DNA of 6,526 nt, taken from assembly GCA_016201085.1 (NCBI GenBank), contig JACQDO010000513.1, positions 1-6,526 on the forward strand, read 5' to 3'. A program made the translations under genes and the position numbers. A model generated the notes under the pieces. It was not told where the DNA came from. It did no database searches and was given only the letters and a program-made list of their open reading frames with translations. This stretch comes from Hyphomicrobiales bacterium (lineage in GTDB: Bacteria; Pseudomonadota; Alphaproteobacteria; Rhizobiales; Xanthobacteraceae). Below are positions 4,735-6,526 of the stretch, one piece after another; position 1 is the first letter of the stretch; the number at the start of each line of letters is the position of its first letter.

Positions 4735-6526
4735 TTAGTTTGCCAGCGGGTTCGGCCGCACCTGGATGTGCACGGCGCGCGGCTTTGAACCTTTGCCGCC
4801 TTCCATCAGCCACGGCGTGCGATCGCCGTTGGTGCTCCACAGGCCGCGGCCTTTCCAGCCGGCATTGGCATTGTCGATGCGGCCATCCAGACCCTTGGCG
4901 TAGAAGCCCAGAGGATAGGGGATGCGCAGCATGACCATCTTGCCGTCTTTCAGCGCGACGAAGCCGTCGTTCAGGTTGGCGGTCGAGATCGGCACGTTGG
5001 CGCCGAGGCCGAGCGTGTTGTGCTGGTCGACCCAGGTGTAATAGCTCGCCTCCGCGCTGGTGGTCTCGAAGCCTTCGAAACCGGGGCCGGGGTAGCGGTA
5101 GAGCGTCCAGCCCTCGGGGCAATGATCGCCGGTCGCCTTCGGCCCGTTGAGCGGAGCTTTGCATTTGCGGCGGTCGAAACTGCCAAGATGGCCGCTCGAC
5201 AGCGAGCCCCAGACGACGCCGTTCCTGTCGATGTCGCCGCCGCGAATGCCGTAACCGACACCGGGCATGCGAGGCACGTGGTAGATTTCCGACAATTGCG
5301 TTTTCGGATCGAAGCGCAGGAACCCCGGCGTGCCGCCGAAGACGCCGACGGCGTACCAGATCGCGCCGTCCACCGGGCTCGGCATCACCGCATAGGGTCC
5401 TGAACCGGGCACGATCCGCTTGTCCTTGGCCGGATCGATCGGCTGATTGGGCTCGACAAAGTCGTTGCGCTTGCCGTTGCCGTTGGTGTCGAGCACGAAC
5501 GGCGACCAGCCCTGCGACTTGGCCGCGTCGCCGGTGGCGTCGAACATCTTGGTGTTGACCCAGCCGGCCACTTGGCCGGTGCCGCTCAGCCACAGTGTGT
5601 CGTTGGCGTCATAGCCGAACTGCGGATGATGGGTGCCAAAGCAAGTGTCGACGAAGGTGTATTTCATCGTCTTCGGGTCGAGTATCGCCACCTGACGGGC
5701 CGACTGATCGAGCGGGAACAGCTTGGCCGACGGATGGTCGGAACCCTTCTTGCAGAAGGCCGGGTTGGCCATGCCGCGTACGGTGGCGGCGAGCCAGATC
5801 CTGCCTTTCTTATCGAACATCGAATTGTGATTGTTGGCGCGCGTGTCCCAGATTTTCTCGTCGCCCCAGTAGGCCGAGGCTTGCAGCGGTTTGACGGTGG
5901 CGGCGTGCCCCGGTCCAAGCGATTCCGGCATGGCCGGATCGCGCACCGGCATCTTGAAGAACGATACCTTGTTGGTCTTCGGATCCAGGATCGGCATGTT
6001 GTCGGTCGAATATTCCGGCGAGCCGTACAACGGCCCGTCGGCATTGACGCTAGGGTTTCGCCGGTCCGAAGCGATCAGGTCATGCAGATAATGTTTCTCG
6101 GTGCTCCATTCCCAGGAGCTGATGACGATGTTGCGCTCGACGCCCTGCGGCCGCGGCGGCTTGCTCTTCGGCAGCTCGCCCTTGGCAATGCGGTCGGTCC
6201 AGTCGGCGAAATACTTGTGCGGTGCACCGCCGAACTGCCCGGCGATCCGGTTTGTCATCTGTTCGCCGGACTGCCCTGACTGAATTCGGCGCATCCAGGC
6301 TTCTTCGCCAGACTTGAATTGACCGAGCGCTGTCGGGATCGTCCGCGTCGATTCCTGACCAAGCTGATGACAACCGATGCAGTCGACATTGTTCATCTGC
6401 CGCAGCCAGTCGTTCTGCGTAACCTTCTCAGGAATGCCGCCCTTGCCACCGAACTCGCTGGCGGGCGGAATCTTCAGCATCGAATACCAATAGATCGCCG
6501 GATAGTATTTCGCCGCGGCAGCCTCG
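4735..6526 (-). CDS. Heme c protein fused to a beta-propeller-like domain, C-terminal 596 residues (partial)
   Basis: The frame is open to the right edge, so the start is missing; the ATG at 6480 is internal, since in-frame EAAAAKYYPAIYWYS precedes it without a stop. Numbering from that methionine: a heme-c site CIGCH at 34-38 (6381-6367), in a small helical cytochrome-like part with Met63 or Met75 as possible second ligands; a linker at about 100-120 containing KPPRPQGVERN; then a propeller-like region to residue 581. Blade-type motifs recur: DPKT followed by a strand at 166, 268 and 391, and DxxGxxW-like motifs at 223-229, 369-375 and 418-424, resembling streptogramin-lyase (Vgb) propellers. 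A calcium-loop-like DTNGNGKRND lies at 331-340. Four further cysteines (243, 280, 440, 454) could form disulfides. CxxCH implies periplasmic maturation; a signal peptide should lie off-window. From memory, relatives often carry an N-terminal carboxypeptidase-regulatory-like domain. Substrate and electron partner are unknown. Confidence 0.85.
   Translation of the reverse strand, partial: EAAAAKYYPAIYWYSMLKIPPASEFGGKGGIPEKVTQNDWLRQMNNVDCIGCHQLGQESTRTIPTALGQFKSGEEAWMRRIQSGQSGEQMTNRIAGQFGGAPHKYFADWTDRIAKGELPKSKPPRPQGVERNIVISSWEWSTEKHYLHDLIASDRRNPSVNADGPLYGSPEYSTDNMPILDPKTNKVSFFKMPVRDPAMPESLGPGHAATVKPLQASAYWGDEKIWDTRANNHNSMFDKKGRIWLAATVRGMANPAFCKKGSDHPSAKLFPLDQSARQVAILDPKTMKYTFVDTCFGTHHPQFGYDANDTLWLSGTGQVAGWVNTKMFDATGDAAKSQGWSPFVLDTNGNGKRNDFVEPNQPIDPAKDKRIVPGSGPYAVMPSPVDGAIWYAVGVFGGTPGFLRFDPKTQLSEIYHVPRMPGVGYGIRGGDIDRNGVVWGSLSSGHLGSFDRRKCKAPLNGPKATGDHCPEGWTLYRYPGPGFEGFETTSAEASYYTWVDQHNTLGLGANVPISTANLNDGFVALKDGKMVMLRIPYPLGFYAKGLDGRIDNANAGWKGRGLWSTNGDRTPWLMEGGKGSKPRAVHIQVRPNPLAN

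Noticed and set aside
5572..6279. Plus-strand open frame of 235 codons opposite the heme/propeller gene
   Set aside because: It is antisense to the CxxCH protein and lacks any family signature.

Overview
The window is GC-rich and every gene I can support lies on the minus strand, so transcription runs from high to low coordinates. Codon use, the gene families and two kinds of intergenic palindromic repeat (CCTCTCCC/GGGAGAGG stems with TCACCC arms, and TCATTCCGGG/CCCGGAATGA arms) suggest an alphaproteobacterium of the Bradyrhizobium/Rhodopseudomonas type in Hyphomicrobiales. This placement rests on recalled repeat and family styles, not on a search.

Reading in the direction of transcription: (1) positions 6526-4735 encode the C-terminal 596 residues of a large, probably periplasmic protein. 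It has one CxxCH heme-c site followed by a beta-propeller-like region; its start is off the right edge. It is followed by a good intrinsic terminator (4714-4683). (2) Positions 4580-3492 encode a secreted ABC solute-binding protein. (3) Positions 3371-1701 encode a double-length ABC permease carrying two complete permease halves. (4) Positions 1708-653 encode the ABC ATPase, overlapping the permease by 8 bases. (5) From 476 off the left edge lies the N-terminal half of a DapA/NanA-superfamily lyase.

Genes 2 to 4 make a complete Fbp/Thi-style importer: one binding protein, one fused permease, one ATPase. The lyase follows in the same direction after a 176-base gap and may act on the imported compound or a product of it. 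The binding protein lacks the tandem tyrosines of ferric-binding FbpA, and the lyase lacks the arginine that DapA uses to bind its substrate carboxylate. The likely reading is therefore an importer and catabolic enzyme for an unidentified small organic compound, rather than iron uptake or lysine synthesis. That is inference.

The gaps are short and structured. A 103-base palindromic element nearly fills the gap between binding protein and permease. A 108-base cluster of palindromes sits between ATPase and lyase. Two hairpins with identical 8-bp stems sit between the cytochrome gene and the binding-protein gene, and only the first has a terminator-type T-tract. No tRNA, rRNA, CRISPR array, insertion sequence or phage gene was seen. 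The window looks like an ordinary transport/catabolism locus with an orphan substrate; I found no clear evidence of a wholly new system.
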